Positions 42,887 to 51,827 are shown, counted from the first letter of the stretch. The stretch: 64,000 nt of DNA from Erythrobacter sp. SCSIO 43205 (GCF_019904235.1 NZ_CP063202.1:3286001-3350000); one strand, 5' to 3'. Program-made: numbers and translations. Notes: generated by a model not told the origin, from the sequence alone.

Positions 42887-43672
42887 TCAAGAGGGATTGA
42901 TCGCGGTGATCAGGCCGTGAGTGAGCCATTCGCCCAGCATGGAACCAGCGCGCATGGCGGCGGTATGGATGGCCTCAGGGGTAGGATTGTCCTCTTCGCC
43001 AAGAAGGACGGCGATAAGTTCGCCATAACTCGCGCCTTGGTGCATAGCGGCGATAGCAGGGGCGTGATCGGCTTCCACCAGAACGAAAGTGGGCTTCTCT
43101 CCCTCGCGCGATGCGATGCAGGCTTGCGGGGTATCAAGCGTGATCGCCTCCGCTTTTTCAGGAAGTGCGCGCCAGATTGCCTCCAAATTGTGTGAGACGA
43201 GGCGCACCGCCAAGCGCGGCTGAAATCCAAAGCGTAAGTTCGCCCAGTCATCCTCGCCGAAATCAGCACTGATGCGCGCGAAATCCTGCGTGGAAAGAGG
43301 CGCGCAATCAGGTGCGGTTGCAAGTTCAAGCATCGCCCATTCGAGCCACGCAAGCTCTGCGACTTCGGGATTGTCGTTGAACATTTCAGCGCAAGTTTGA
43401 TCGAAGCCAGCCCCCGCTGCATCAATGGTCCAACCGCGCGGTGGATGGGCGATGGCGTGATTAATCGCAGCGCGGGCGAACGTTTGTCCGCCCAGATAAA
43501 GCGCGGTGCGCTCATATGTCTCGCTCAATGCGCCCATCAGGGCGGAGCGATAATTGCCGCGATAAACCGCCATCCCCTCAGCGTGGCGATTGCCCCAGCC
43601 TGTGGGCGCGGGCGCATTTTCATCGAGGACGTGCTCGAGAAACGCCTCTTGCCGCTCTGCCAATGTACTCAT
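42887..43672 (-). CDS. bufC: BufC-like DUF2063 protein, MNIO partner
   Basis: 261 residues. The N-terminal DUF2063 helical domain (LAERQEAFLEHVL, then MAVYRGNYRSALMGALSETY) is followed by a mostly soluble C-terminal half. In bufferin and methanobactin-like systems this protein recruits the precursor peptide to the DUF692 oxygenase. The ATG at 43672 overlaps the bufB stop by four bases (ATGA), so the two enzyme subunits are translationally coupled. Confidence 0.88.
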   Translation of the reverse strand: MSTLAERQEAFLEHVLDENAPAPTGWGNRHAEGMAVYRGNYRSALMGALSETYERTALYLGGQTFARAAINHAIAHPPRGWTIDAAGAGFDQTCAEMFNDNPEVAELAWLEWAMLELATAPDCAPLSTQDFARISADFGEDDWANLRFGFQPRLAVRLVSHNLEAIWRALPEKAEAITLDTPQACIASREGEKPTFVLVEADHAPAIAAMHQGASYGELIAVLLGEEDNPTPEAIHTAAMRAGSMLGEWLTHGLITAINPS

Positions 43673-44526
43673 GCTGGCTCCAGTATACGCCCTGCGATGT
43701 CACGCGCGCGGTCAAGCTCGGTCAGGAGTTCGGGCAATGGGGGAATGTTCTCATCCCGCTCAATCATCACGGCGGGCAGATGCGGGAGCATTTCAAGGGC
43801 CTTGGCATAAAGCGCCCACACAGGCTCAATCACCTCACGGTCGTGTGTGTCGATGATGATATCGCGCTCCGGCGTCGCGGGATCATGGCCTGCGAGGTGT
43901 ATCTGGCGCACTCGTTCCAGCGGGAGGCCGGCAAGATAATCCTCAGCCGAAAAGCCGTGGTTCTGGCTCGACACATAGATATTGTTCACATCGAGCAGCA
44001 GATAACACCCCGTGCGGCGCGTCATCTCCGACAAAAACTCCCACTCACGCATCTCATCTTCAGGAAAAGTGAGATAGCTCGATGGGTTTTCAAACAGCAT
44101 CGCGCGGCCAAGCGTGTTTTGCGCGATGTCGATATTGTTGCACACCACCTGCAAAGCCTCCCGCGTCAAAGGCATGGGCAATAGGTCATGGCTGTTGTGC
44201 GCGTTTGTGCGGGTCCAGCACAGGTGATCGGACACCCAAAGCGGCTCGATCCGCTCCGCCAGTCGCTTCAATTTCGCAAGATAATCTTCATCCAGCCGAC
44301 CGGCCGAACCAATCGACATGGAAACACCATGGATAATTACCGGCAATTGCGCGCGTATATCCTCAAGGATGCGAAGCTGCCGCCCGCCTTCAATCATGTA
44401 GTTTTCGCTGATCACCTCGACGAAATCGACCGGCACGCCTCCGCCCAAAAAGTCGTCGTAATGCGTGCGCCTCAAGCCGAGGCCATAGCCTGAAAACTCG
44501 CTAATTGGGTTTGGTTGTGATGCCAT
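43669..44526 (-). CDS. bufB: BufB-like DUF692 multinuclear iron oxygenase
   Basis: 285 residues, standard MNIO (DUF692) length. TIM-barrel motifs with metal ligands are visible: VEVISENYM, VIIHGVSMSIGS, WVSDHLCW, ENPSSYL, LLDVNNIYVS, IHLAGHD and DTHDREV. MNIO enzymes oxidise cysteines of a RiPP precursor to heterocycles; in bufferins these bind copper. The precursor gene bufA is divergent, 236 bases away, and both sides carry sigma-F-like promoters. Confidence 0.92.
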   Translation of the reverse strand: MASQPNPISEFSGYGLGLRRTHYDDFLGGGVPVDFVEVISENYMIEGGRQLRILEDIRAQLPVIIHGVSMSIGSAGRLDEDYLAKLKRLAERIEPLWVSDHLCWTRTNAHNSHDLLPMPLTREALQVVCNNIDIAQNTLGRAMLFENPSSYLTFPEDEMREWEFLSEMTRRTGCYLLLDVNNIYVSSQNHGFSAEDYLAGLPLERVRQIHLAGHDPATPERDIIIDTHDREVIEPVWALYAKALEMLPHLPAVMIERDENIPPLPELLTELDRARDIAGRILEPA

Positions 44527-44587
44527 CGGATTGGTTCCTAGCAGATTTTGCGCGCGGGCCCATAAGACCGCTCGTTTGCTCTTACTA

Positions 44588-44613
44588 TTCGCGCCGCTTC
44601 GTCCCCTCGTTAC
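44588..44613 (-). promoter_or_regulatory. Sigma-F-like promoter of bufBC
   Basis: GTAACG (44613-44608), 16-base spacer, CGAA (44591-44588) on the minus strand. One base differs from the Caulobacter sigma-F form GTAACC-N16-CGAA as I recall it. Transcription would start near 44580, about 55 bases before the bufB ATG. Confidence 0.7.
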
Positions 44614-44656
44614 AGCTCATCCCGGAGCGGCGATGATGCAGACTTCAAAAAAATTT

Positions 44657-44682
44657 GTAACCCAATCTCATGGGCCCACGAA
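44657..44682 (+). promoter_or_regulatory. Sigma-F-like promoter of bufA
   Basis: GTAACC (44657-44662), 16-base spacer, CGAA (44679-44682), an exact match to the sigma-F form. Transcription would start near 44690, about 73 bases before the bufA ATG. The -35 boxes of this and the bufBC promoter are 43 bases apart, back to back. Confidence 0.78.
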
Positions 44683-44762
44683 CCACCAGTCAGTTCCGAC
44701 GCAAACGGAACGCAAAAACCGACATCAGCCAGCTTGCTGGCACCCCCACTGGAGACGTACCC

Positions 44763-45044
44763 ATGAACACCAAATCAATCGCTTCGCTTGCTGGTCTTGC
44801 TCTAACCGCCAGCATCGCTGCTGGCATGGCCACAACCCCTGTCGCAGCCCAAGGAGCAAAAGAAAAATGCTACGGCATCAGCCTTGCTGGCAAGAACGAT
44901 TGCGCAGCAGGTCCGGGCACAAGCTGCGCTGGCACTTCGACCCGCGACTATCAGGGCAACGCCTGGAAATATGTCGATAAAGGCACCTGCACCAGCATCG
45001 AGACACCCAAAGGCAATGGCTCGCTGACGCCAATTCGCCGCTAA
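44763..45044 (+). CDS. bufA: Bufferin-type RiPP precursor (DUF2282)
   Basis: 93 residues; GGAGACG precedes the ATG. Signal peptide to about residue 30 ([20 protein letters not shown], then VAAQ), then a core with exactly four Cys: C36 (KEKCYG), C47 (NDCAAG), C55 (TSCAGT) and C76 (KGTCTS). This is the BufA1/DUF2282 pattern, in which central Cys are modified by the DUF692 enzyme and the exported product binds copper. The tail after C76 (17 residues ending LTPIRR) is longer than in the versions I remember. Secretion and metal binding are inferred. Confidence 0.9.
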   Translation: MNTKSIASLAGLALTASIAAGMATTPVAAQGAKEKCYGISLAGKNDCAAGPGTSCAGTSTRDYQGNAWKYVDKGTCTSIETPKGNGSLTPIRR

Positions 45045-45050
45045 CGGTTT

Positions 45051-45099
45051 GGTGCGGCTGGGGCCTTACCCCCTAAGCCCTGTCGGTCCCAGCCGTGCC
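45051..45099 (+). terminator. Hairpin between bufA and doxX
   Basis: GGTGCGGCTGGG (45051-45062) pairs with CCCAGCCGTGCC (45088-45099), 12 base pairs with two G-T, six bases after the bufA stop. There is no long T tract, so it may only partly terminate. That would leave more mRNA for the precursor than for the downstream doxX-sigF-nrsF genes, as is common in RiPP operons. Confidence 0.6.
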
Positions 45100-45210
45100 T
45101 CCCTTCGCAACACAATCGGCAAGACTGTTGCCTCACACGCGAAAATACCGACACTGTGCTCGCCTCAGGCAATTGGATGAGCGCAAGCTGTCTCTCTCAG
45201 GGAGGACGAA

Positions 45211-45684
45211 ATGAACGCAATCACCAGTGCATATGCACGAGCCGTGCAGATCATATCGGGGCCGATATTTGAAAGTATCGCTCTGCTTGGGGTCAGGGTG
45301 GCGCTCGCGGGAGTGTTCTGGCGCTCTTACAAAACCAAGGTCGCAGAAGGCACGTGGTTTACGCCAAATGAATTTCTGCCTTTTCTATTTCAGGATGAAT
45401 ATTCAGGCCTGCCCATCCCCACCGACATCGCCATGCCGATGACGATCTATGCTGAGTTTTTCTTACCCCTTTTGCTCTTCGCAGGGCTTTTCACGCGCTT
45501 TGGTGCAGCAGCACTCGCTGGAATGGCAATCGTCATTCAGATTTTCATCTATCCCACATCCGCACATTTCTGGGGCTGGGCGCTTGGCATTATCGCAATG
45601 GCGTTCATCTTGATCAGCCGCGGCGGAGGGCTGTTCGCTCTCGATCGCCTCGGTGATCGCTTCCTCGGCGAGAAAGCGGCTTAA
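45211..45684 (+). CDS. DoxX family membrane protein
   Basis: 157 residues with four membrane helices of the DoxX type (GVRVALAGVFWRSYKTKVAE, AEFFLPLLLFAGLFTRFGAA, AGMAIVIQIFIYP, WGWALGIIAMAFILIS). Strong AGGGAGG site before the ATG. DoxX genes accompany bufferin loci; a role in redox at the membrane is proposed but not shown. sigF starts two bases after its stop. Confidence 0.88.
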   Translation: MNAITSAYARAVQIISGPIFESIALLGVRVALAGVFWRSYKTKVAEGTWFTPNEFLPFLFQDEYSGLPIPTDIAMPMTIYAEFFLPLLLFAGLFTRFGAAALAGMAIVIQIFIYPTSAHFWGWALGIIAMAFILISRGGGLFALDRLGDRFLGEKAA

Positions 45685-45686
45685 TC

Positions 45687-46217
45687 GTGGTCGCCGACGA
45701 ACCCACTTTTGCCCGGCTGATGCAGGCAGCACAAAATGGCGATAAGGCCGCCACCAATGTGCTGCTCTCAGAAGCTGGCCTATGGCTGGAACGCTATTTC
45801 AGACGGCGCGTGCCGCCGCACCAGATAGACGATTTGGTGCAGGATGTGCTCATCGCGTTTTATACCAAGCGCGCCACATGGGACGCATCGCGGCCCTTCT
45901 TGCCATGGCTTGCAGCAATTGCGCGCTATCGCTGGGTCGATGCCTTGCGCAAAGTCTACAAACATGAGGGCCAGGAACTCATGGATGACGATGCAAGCGA
46001 GGATAGCGAGGAAGAGGTGGTGATGGCCCGCGTCAGCCTTGATCGCTTGTTCGGGCAGCTGCCCCCGAAACAGGCCGAAGTGATCGAAATGGTCAAAATC
46101 TCAGGCCTTTCGATCAAGGAAGCAGCACAAAAAACGGGCCAGAGCGAAAGTCTGGTCAAAGTGAATATCCATCGTGGCCTTAAAAAGCTCGCCTCGATGG
46201 TCGAGAAAGCAGAATAA
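45687..46217 (+). CDS. sigF: ECF sigma factor, SigF type
   Basis: 176 residues with GTG start. Sigma-2 (FRRRVPPHQIDDLVQDVLIA, WDASRPFLPWLAAIARYRWV) and sigma-4 (QLPPKQAEVIEMVKISGLSI, SLVKVNIHRGLKKLA) regions are present, separated by an acidic linker (MDDDASEDSEEE). The NrsF gene follows directly, which identifies the ECF-sigF group. It is the probable activator of the two GTAACC/G-N16-CGAA promoters at the bufA-bufB junction, giving positive feedback on the operon containing it. Confidence 0.9.
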   Translation: MVADEPTFARLMQAAQNGDKAATNVLLSEAGLWLERYFRRRVPPHQIDDLVQDVLIAFYTKRATWDASRPFLPWLAAIARYRWVDALRKVYKHEGQELMDDDASEDSEEEVVMARVSLDRLFGQLPPKQAEVIEMVKISGLSIKEAAQKTGQSESLVKVNIHRGLKKLASMVEKAE

Positions 46218-46218
46218 A

Positions 46219-46881
46219 ATGGACAAGTTCAATTCCCGCGAAGACCTGATTGCAGCGCTGACCGAGGATGTGACCCCGGTCAAACCTGTGCGCCCTGTGC
46301 AAGGCGCGGGGCTTATCATCGCAGCGAGCGTTGCGGCTTCAATCGCTTGCATTGTCATCTTTGGCTTCTGGCAAGGCATGATAAATGGCGAGGCCTCGCC
46401 CTTCTTCTGGATCAGCAACGGGCTCCTCGCGCTTGTCGGCGCTTCATCCACCACCGCTCTCGTCGCCAGCGCGATGCCACGCGTTGGCGCGCAAAGCTCC
46501 CATCACAAATGGAGCCTTGCCATGCTTTCCATTCTTCCTGTCGCAGCGCTTATCGCGTTCATTTCTTTTGAAGCGGGGCACGATCACGGCGCAGGGATGA
46601 GCGATGGGAGCCTTCTTTACTGGCACTGCGCAGCCTATGGTCTTGCTGCAAGCGGGCTTGTTGCGATCACGGCAATTGCTTTTCTTCGACGGGGTGCCCC
46701 TGTCTCGCTCACCCGCGCTAGCTGGCTGATTGGCTTAACCAGCGGCTCATTGGGGGCGCTTGCGTACAATATCACCTGTCCGATAGATTCTTTGATGCAC
46801 GTCGGCGTCTGGCACGTGTTTCCGGTATTCGCGGCAGGCATCTTCTGGCGCTATGCCGCGCCGCCACTGATCCGTTGGTGA
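46219..46881 (+). CDS. nrsF: NrsF/DUF1109 membrane anti-sigma factor
   Basis: 220 residues from ATG at 46219, one base after the sigF stop. Six hydrophobic helices of DUF1109. C137 (WHCAAYG) and C187 (NITCPID) are 50 residues apart, the same spacing as the two sensing cysteines I recall for Caulobacter NrsF. A histidine cluster HDHG lies in a loop (121-124). It holds SigF at the membrane and releases it on heavy-metal or redox stress; that mechanism is known from Caulobacter and inferred here. Confidence 0.88.
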   Translation: MDKFNSREDLIAALTEDVTPVKPVRPVQGAGLIIAASVAASIACIVIFGFWQGMINGEASPFFWISNGLLALVGASSTTALVASAMPRVGAQSSHHKWSLAMLSILPVAALIAFISFEAGHDHGAGMSDGSLLYWHCAAYGLAASGLVAITAIAFLRRGAPVSLTRASWLIGLTSGSLGALAYNITCPIDSLMHVGVWHVFPVFAAGIFWRYAAPPLIRW

Positions 46882-46899
46882 TTATTCGGGAGTGGCTGA

Positions 46900-47910
46900 T
46901 CAAAGCCACTTCCAACGCCAGAACAGGAACAGTTGCAGCGCCATAATGCCAAAGCACAGCGCGACGACGATCCAAAAAGCATCGCCGTCCTCGACACCGG
47001 GCATACCGCCGACATTTATTCCCATCAGTCCAGTCAGGAACCCCAGCGGCAGGAAGATTCCAGCGACAATGGTCAGCATATAGGTCGCGTGTTCATTCGA
47101 AGCCATGCTTCGCGCGCGAAGCTCGTCTTGCAGCACCACAGCGCTCTCCTTGCTGATATCAATATCATCGAGATAACGCCGCAAACGGTCGATGGATTCA
47201 GCGATTTCCCGGCGATCATGCTCTTCAAACCACGAAGGGGCATCGCGCGAAATGCGTTCCAGTGCTTCGTGCTGAGGGGCCATGTGCCGTTTAAGCGCCA
47301 ATGAATTGCGCCGGATTGACGTGATACGCGGAAGGATTTCCTCATAATCCTCCTCGATATCCATATCTTCAAGCTGGTCGATCTGATCGTTCATGGCGAC
47401 AATGGTGTCGTTCATCCTCAGAACCAGTTGCTCGACAATCTCGGTGATCGCCTTTCCCGCATCCGTTGGCCCCTTGCCCGCATCAAGCAAGGCAACAATG
47501 TCGCGCGGTGTTTGCATCGCCTGTTTGCGCAATGTGATCAGCCGCCGCCCATCGGACCACAATTGCAATGAAATCATGTCTTCAGGTTCTGCATCAGGAT
47601 TGAAATTGATGCCCCTCAACGTCGCCACAAGCGTATCGCCTTCGCGCAGCGCGCGCGGTCTGGTCGCGCTTGAAACCAGCAGCTCAGCAGTTGGTTCGGG
47701 AATGCCGAGATCATTTTGAAGCCAAGGAAGAACCTCAGGCGCATCACGGCGTAGATGGAGCCAAAGAATCTCGCCCGCTACATCTGGCTTCCAATTGTCG
47801 ACGTTATGCCGGTCAATCGGACGCGCGCCGCCTTTTCCATCAAGCACCCTGCCAAAGATCAGCGGGTCGCTTCCTTCATTTGTTTCTGTGTCTTTCAAAT
47901 CCATTGGCAC
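46900..47910 (-). CDS. CorA/ZntB-like divalent cation transporter
   Basis: 336 residues. A cytoplasmic N-terminal part (about 1-265) contains the long stalk helix (MNDTIVAMNDQIDQLEDMDI); two C-terminal membrane helices follow, separated by the selectivity loop. The loop reads MGINVGGMPG, where the canonical motif is GMN, so the middle Met is Ile. The VGG(M/I)PG context is typical of ZntB zinc transporters. It converges on nrsF. Metal preference is uncertain; zinc or cobalt are candidates. Confidence 0.87.
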   Translation of the reverse strand: MPMDLKDTETNEGSDPLIFGRVLDGKGGARPIDRHNVDNWKPDVAGEILWLHLRRDAPEVLPWLQNDLGIPEPTAELLVSSATRPRALREGDTLVATLRGINFNPDAEPEDMISLQLWSDGRRLITLRKQAMQTPRDIVALLDAGKGPTDAGKAITEIVEQLVLRMNDTIVAMNDQIDQLEDMDIEEDYEEILPRITSIRRNSLALKRHMAPQHEALERISRDAPSWFEEHDRREIAESIDRLRRYLDDIDISKESAVVLQDELRARSMASNEHATYMLTIVAGIFLPLGFLTGLMGINVGGMPGVEDGDAFWIVVALCFGIMALQLFLFWRWKWL

Positions 47911-47974
47911 ATCATGGCCGATCCCTGACGACGTGTCATTGCCCCTTCACGATTGCGCGACTATATGAGCCCTC

Positions 47975-49114
47975 ATGTCTGTTAGACCTTGGCGCGATAT
48001 CGAAAGGCGGGAATGCCGCCAGATCATGGTGGGCGATGTGCCCGTGGGTGGCGGGGCTCCGATCACCGTACAAACCATGACAAACACCCCCACCGAAGAT
48101 GCGGTGGCAACGCTTGACCAGATCAGGCGGTGTGAAGAGGTGGGCTGCGATATTATCCGCGTCTCGTGCCCGACCGAGGAATCGACCAAGAGCTTCGCCA
48201 AGATCACCAAGGCTGCGCGCATTCCGATCGTTGCCGACATCCATTTCCACTACAAGCGCGCTCTGGAAGCTGCCGATGGGGGCGCTGCGTGTTTGCGGAT
48301 CAATCCCGGCAATATCGGCTCTTCACAACGTGTTGCCGAAGTGGTGCGCGCGGCAAAGGCCAATGGTTGCGCGATCCGTATCGGTGTGAACGCAGGGAGC
48401 CTTGAGAAGGACCTGCTGGAAAAATATGGCGAACCTTGCCCAGAGGCACTGATCGAAAGCGCGCTTGATCATATCAAGCTTTTGCAGGACCACGATTTTC
48501 ATAACTTCAAAGTCGCGGTGAAGGCCTCTGACGTGTTCCTTGCGGTTGCCGCCTATCACGGGCTTGCCGAAGCGGTCGATTGTCCGCTGCACCTTGGCAT
48601 TACCGAGGCAGGCGGGTTGATCGGTGGGACGGTCAAATCCTCCATCGGCATGGGTTCGCTCCTTTGGGCTGGCATTGGCGATACCATTCGGGTCTCGCTT
48701 TCGGCAGAGCCCGAGGAAGAGGTGAAGGTCGGCTATGAGATGCTCAAAGCCTTGGGCCTTCGCACCCGTGGCGTGCGCGTAGTCTCGTGCCCATCCTGTT
48801 CGCGTCAGGGATTTGACGTGATCCGCACGGTCGAAACGCTCGAAAAACGCCTTGAGCACATCAAGACGCCGATGAGCCTCTCGGTTCTCGGTTGCGTAGT
48901 CAATGGTCCCGGCGAAGCGCGCGAAACGGACATTGGCCTTACCGGCGGCGGCAATGGCAAGCACATGGTCTACCTTTCCGGCGTCAAAGCCCACGCGATT
49001 GAGGATGAAGATATGCTCAACCACATCGTGAAGCTCGTTGAAGACAAAGCGGCGGCCATCGAAGCAGGTGAAGCGGTCGCGTTTGATCCGCACGCAGCAG
49101 AAGCTGCCGAATGA
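47975..49114 (+). CDS. ispG: HMBPP synthase IspG/GcpE
   Basis: 379 residues, the short (two-domain) alphaproteobacterial form. It makes (E)-4-hydroxy-3-methylbut-2-enyl diphosphate in the MEP isoprenoid pathway. The [4Fe-4S] ligands are the two Cys of [10 protein letters not shown], the Cys of [11 protein letters not shown] and the following Glu of ETDIGLTGG. The TIM barrel occupies the first 260 residues. The next gene starts ten bases after the stop. Confidence 0.96.
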   Translation: MSVRPWRDIERRECRQIMVGDVPVGGGAPITVQTMTNTPTEDAVATLDQIRRCEEVGCDIIRVSCPTEESTKSFAKITKAARIPIVADIHFHYKRALEAADGGAACLRINPGNIGSSQRVAEVVRAAKANGCAIRIGVNAGSLEKDLLEKYGEPCPEALIESALDHIKLLQDHDFHNFKVAVKASDVFLAVAAYHGLAEAVDCPLHLGITEAGGLIGGTVKSSIGMGSLLWAGIGDTIRVSLSAEPEEEVKVGYEMLKALGLRTRGVRVVSCPSCSRQGFDVIRTVETLEKRLEHIKTPMSLSVLGCVVNGPGEARETDIGLTGGGNGKHMVYLSGVKAHAIEDEDMLNHIVKLVEDKAAAIEAGEAVAFDPHAAEAAE

Positions 49115-49124
49115 CGCTGCTGCG

Positions 49125-49622
49125 ATGATTAGGGCGATAGTGTCGGGCTGTGCCGCTGCGCTTTTGATCGTTGGCGCAGTGGCTCTTGCGAAAGACGAAA
49201 GCGGGCACGACTATCCCGAAGCGCGCCTTTACGATGTCAGCGATGATGCGATGGCAGATGTCGATGCAGCCCTCGCCCGCGCGGCTGAAAACGGGAAACG
49301 CGTGCTCATCGCATTTGGCGGCAATTGGTGCCACGACAGCCGCGCCTTTGCGGGTTGGACACAGGATGAGCGGATCGGCGATCTTATCGACGAACGCTTT
49401 GAACTCGTCTTCGTCAATGTCGGTATTCCGCAAGAGGGTGATGGCCATAACCAGCACATTCTCAAACGTTTTGGCATGGAAGAGCAGGTGGGGACACCGC
49501 TCGTTCTCGTGTTGACCGCAAGCGGCGAAGTGATCAACGCCGACACCGCGCAAAGCTGGCGCAACACCGCCAGCCGCAGCGAAGATGACATTTATAACGA
49601 ATTGGAAAAGCTGGCTAAATGA
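49125..49622 (+). CDS. Exported thioredoxin-like protein with a single Cys
   Basis: 165 residues from ATG at 49125; a longer frame from 49038 overlaps ispG and is less likely. Signal sequence ACAALLIVGAVALAK-like, then a thioredoxin fold. The active-site region reads GGNWCHDS, where the usual second Cys is Ser, as in monothiol DUF255-like thioredoxins. It also has GTPLVLVLTASGEV. The stop overlaps the next gene (ATGA). Periplasmic redox or chaperone role inferred. Confidence 0.8.
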   Translation: MIRAIVSGCAAALLIVGAVALAKDESGHDYPEARLYDVSDDAMADVDAALARAAENGKRVLIAFGGNWCHDSRAFAGWTQDERIGDLIDERFELVFVNVGIPQEGDGHNQHILKRFGMEEQVGTPLVLVLTASGEVINADTAQSWRNTASRSEDDIYNELEKLAK

Positions 49623-50353
49623 TCAAAGCCTTCGGACAAAGATTTCTCACAACGGCGCGCGATGGAATTGCAATCTGGTGGATGGCACCAATCATTCCCG
49701 CTCTTGTCGTACTCCCTGAATTTGCTCAACACATTGCTGAAATCCAGTTGGGAATGTTCGAGAACGAAGAGCAGGCCAAGCTTGCCTCGGAAACGTCGAC
49801 TCGCATGAGCTTTGGCTATCTGAAGATAGCCGGTCTGGTCCTCGCATTCCTTGCGACGATCCGGTTTTGGGGCGCGCGCGCTTTTGGCCATCGCTGGTGG
49901 GATTTGCGCACAATTGCCTGGTTGCCGCTGCTGATTGCGGTCGTCTTGATAGTCGCAACATCGTTTCCTGGCACTCTTGCCAGCCCGTACATTGGCGAAG
50001 AGTACGCAGGATATATCGACATCGCCTTGGCCCTTGCGACCTTGCCGCTTTTCCCGATGCTGGTGCGCGCGCTTGCTGGTGACCGGGAAACGGGGCTTAA
50101 ACGCGTCTTTCGCACCGGTTGGTTTGCAGCCATTCGTATGGTGCTTTTTGCCGCCGTCTTTTTTGTGCCGCTGCAATGGCTCCACGGTGAACTTCACTCA
50201 TGGGCGATTGGGGCGAGTGTGACGATGGTGTGGGCATTGATGATCATCGACAGCGTAGTCGTGGGTCTGCTCGCCACCTATGCAGGGACCGCGTTCCACC
50301 ACGGGTCGAAGCTTTTGAGGGAACCCGTGGGGCCCAACGCTGAGCGAGCGTAG
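49619..50353 (+). CDS. Multi-pass membrane protein, unknown
   Basis: 244 residues with about six hydrophobic helices (near 17-35, 65-85, 95-115, 130-145, 165-185 and 195-220). No family recognised. Starts in the ATGA overlap with the thioredoxin-like gene, so the two are translationally coupled and may act together at the membrane. mntP follows 17 bases later. Confidence 0.75.
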   Translation: MIKAFGQRFLTTARDGIAIWWMAPIIPALVVLPEFAQHIAEIQLGMFENEEQAKLASETSTRMSFGYLKIAGLVLAFLATIRFWGARAFGHRWWDLRTIAWLPLLIAVVLIVATSFPGTLASPYIGEEYAGYIDIALALATLPLFPMLVRALAGDRETGLKRVFRTGWFAAIRMVLFAAVFFVPLQWLHGELHSWAIGASVTMVWALMIIDSVVVGLLATYAGTAFHHGSKLLREPVGPNAERA

Positions 50354-50370
50354 CGCATGCCGGCTAAGCC

Positions 50371-50913
50371 ATGATCGAAGCCTTTCTGCTTGCCCTCGCC
50401 CTTGCGATGGACGCCTTTGCCGTGGCCCTGGTTCAGGGCGCGCGCGTGCGGCCCGGCGTAGTCGCAACGCTCGCAATCGCTCTGGCTTTTGGCGTGGCGC
50501 AAGGTGTGATGGCGTTGATCGGGTGGGGAATGGGCGAGGCGGTGATCGCCTATATCGAAGCGTTCGACCATTGGATTGCCTTCGCGCTTCTCTCCTTCGT
50601 CGGCGTCCAGATGATACGCGCAGACGAGCATGACGAGGCCGCACGCCCGCTTATCGGGTTTGGCCTGTTTGCCGCAGCCATCGCCACCAGCATTGATGCG
50701 CTTGCCGCCGGGATCACTCTGCCGACGCTTACCGCCCCCCCGCTGCTCGCCGCCGGATTGATCGGCATAGTGACACTGGTCCTGTCACTTGGCGGAGTAC
50801 AGCTGGGCCGAATTGCAGGCGAGCGTTATGGTCGGCCAGCAGAAATTCTGGGCGGCGTGGTCCTCATCGCGCTGGGTTGCAAGATTTTGGCGGAGCATTC
50901 AGGCTGGCTATAA
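50371..50913 (+). CDS. mntP: Manganese exporter MntP
   Basis: 180 residues, standard size, six membrane helices in two inverted halves. The MntP repeat motif appears as [14 protein letters not shown] in the first half and [13 protein letters not shown] in the second, both with the Asp needed for Mn2+. It pumps Mn2+ out of the cell. The gap to the preceding gene is only 17 bases, so no Mn riboswitch precedes it. The next gene begins two bases after the stop. Confidence 0.92.
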   Translation: MIEAFLLALALAMDAFAVALVQGARVRPGVVATLAIALAFGVAQGVMALIGWGMGEAVIAYIEAFDHWIAFALLSFVGVQMIRADEHDEAARPLIGFGLFAAAIATSIDALAAGITLPTLTAPPLLAAGLIGIVTLVLSLGGVQLGRIAGERYGRPAEILGGVVLIALGCKILAEHSGWL

Positions 50914-50915
50914 GA

Positions 50916-51827
50916 ATGCTCCACGTCGTCCACCATCCCGATTACATGGCCCCGCGCCCGGAACGTGGGACGTTCAAATTCGACAAATACTTTCTCGTGA
51001 TGGAAGAATTGCGTGCATCGGGTGCGCCCATGACCGAACACGCGCCTGACCCTTGCCCGCGCGAATGGCTCGAAGCGGTGCATGATCCTGAATATGTGGA
51101 TGAGGTGTTCCGCGCACAGGTGCCGCACGCCAAGGAACGCCGTATCGGCTTTCCCGTGACCGAGGCAATCCGCGACCGCGTGCGCCACACCAATGGTGGC
51201 ACCTGGTTGGCTGCGCAATTAGCCATGCAGCATGGCTATGCAGCGAACAGCGCGGCAGGAAGCCATCATGCTTTGGCCGAGACAGGTGCGGGATATTGTG
51301 TCTTCAATGACCTCGCAGTCGCCTCCAACCGCTTGATTGCGCAAGGGGACGCGCGACGCATCGCGATTATCGATCTTGACGTACACCAAGGCGATGGCAC
51401 CGCCTCGCTCACCGCAGGGCGCGAGGATATTGTGACCTTGTCCGTCCATGCGGAAAAGAACTTCCCGGTGCGAAAAGCGCGGTCAAATGTCGACATCGGA
51501 TTGCCCGATGGCACAACAGACGCCGCCTATATGGCGGTGCTTGAAAAGTACATCCCGGCGCTGCTGGAGGGGTTCAAGCCTGATTTCGTATTCTATCAGG
51601 CAGGTGTTGATCCTCACGGCGACGACAAACTCGGCCGCCTTGCGCTCAGCGATGAGGGCTTGATCGCACGCGACAGATTTGTCGTGCAAGAGGCGCGCAA
51701 ACGCGGGCTTGCCATCGCCTCTGCCCTTGGCGGGGGATATGGCACCGATCAACGCGAAGTCGCCGCGCGCCATGCCCGATCCATGATCGCCATGTCGCAA
51801 GAGAACGCGAAGTTTAAAACGCCTTAA
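50916..51827 (+). CDS. Histone deacetylase family hydrolase
   Basis: 303 residues from ATG at 50916 ([11 protein letters not shown]). Arginase/deacetylase fold: the active-site pair in AGSHHALAE, the zinc ligands of [12 protein letters not shown] and the late Asp of [13 protein letters not shown]. Bacterial members remove acetyl groups from polyamines or acetylated lysines (AcuC type); the substrate is unknown. Two bases after mntP, hence probably cotranscribed. Confidence 0.9.
   Translation: MLHVVHHPDYMAPRPERGTFKFDKYFLVMEELRASGAPMTEHAPDPCPREWLEAVHDPEYVDEVFRAQVPHAKERRIGFPVTEAIRDRVRHTNGGTWLAAQLAMQHGYAANSAAGSHHALAETGAGYCVFNDLAVASNRLIAQGDARRIAIIDLDVHQGDGTASLTAGREDIVTLSVHAEKNFPVRKARSNVDIGLPDGTTDAAYMAVLEKYIPALLEGFKPDFVFYQAGVDPHGDDKLGRLALSDEGLIARDRFVVQEARKRGLAIASALGGGYGTDQREVAARHARSMIAMSQENAKFKTP

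Noticed and set aside
50354..50370. Mn riboswitch (yybP-ykoY) before mntP
   Set aside because: Only 17 bases separate mntP from the previous stop.
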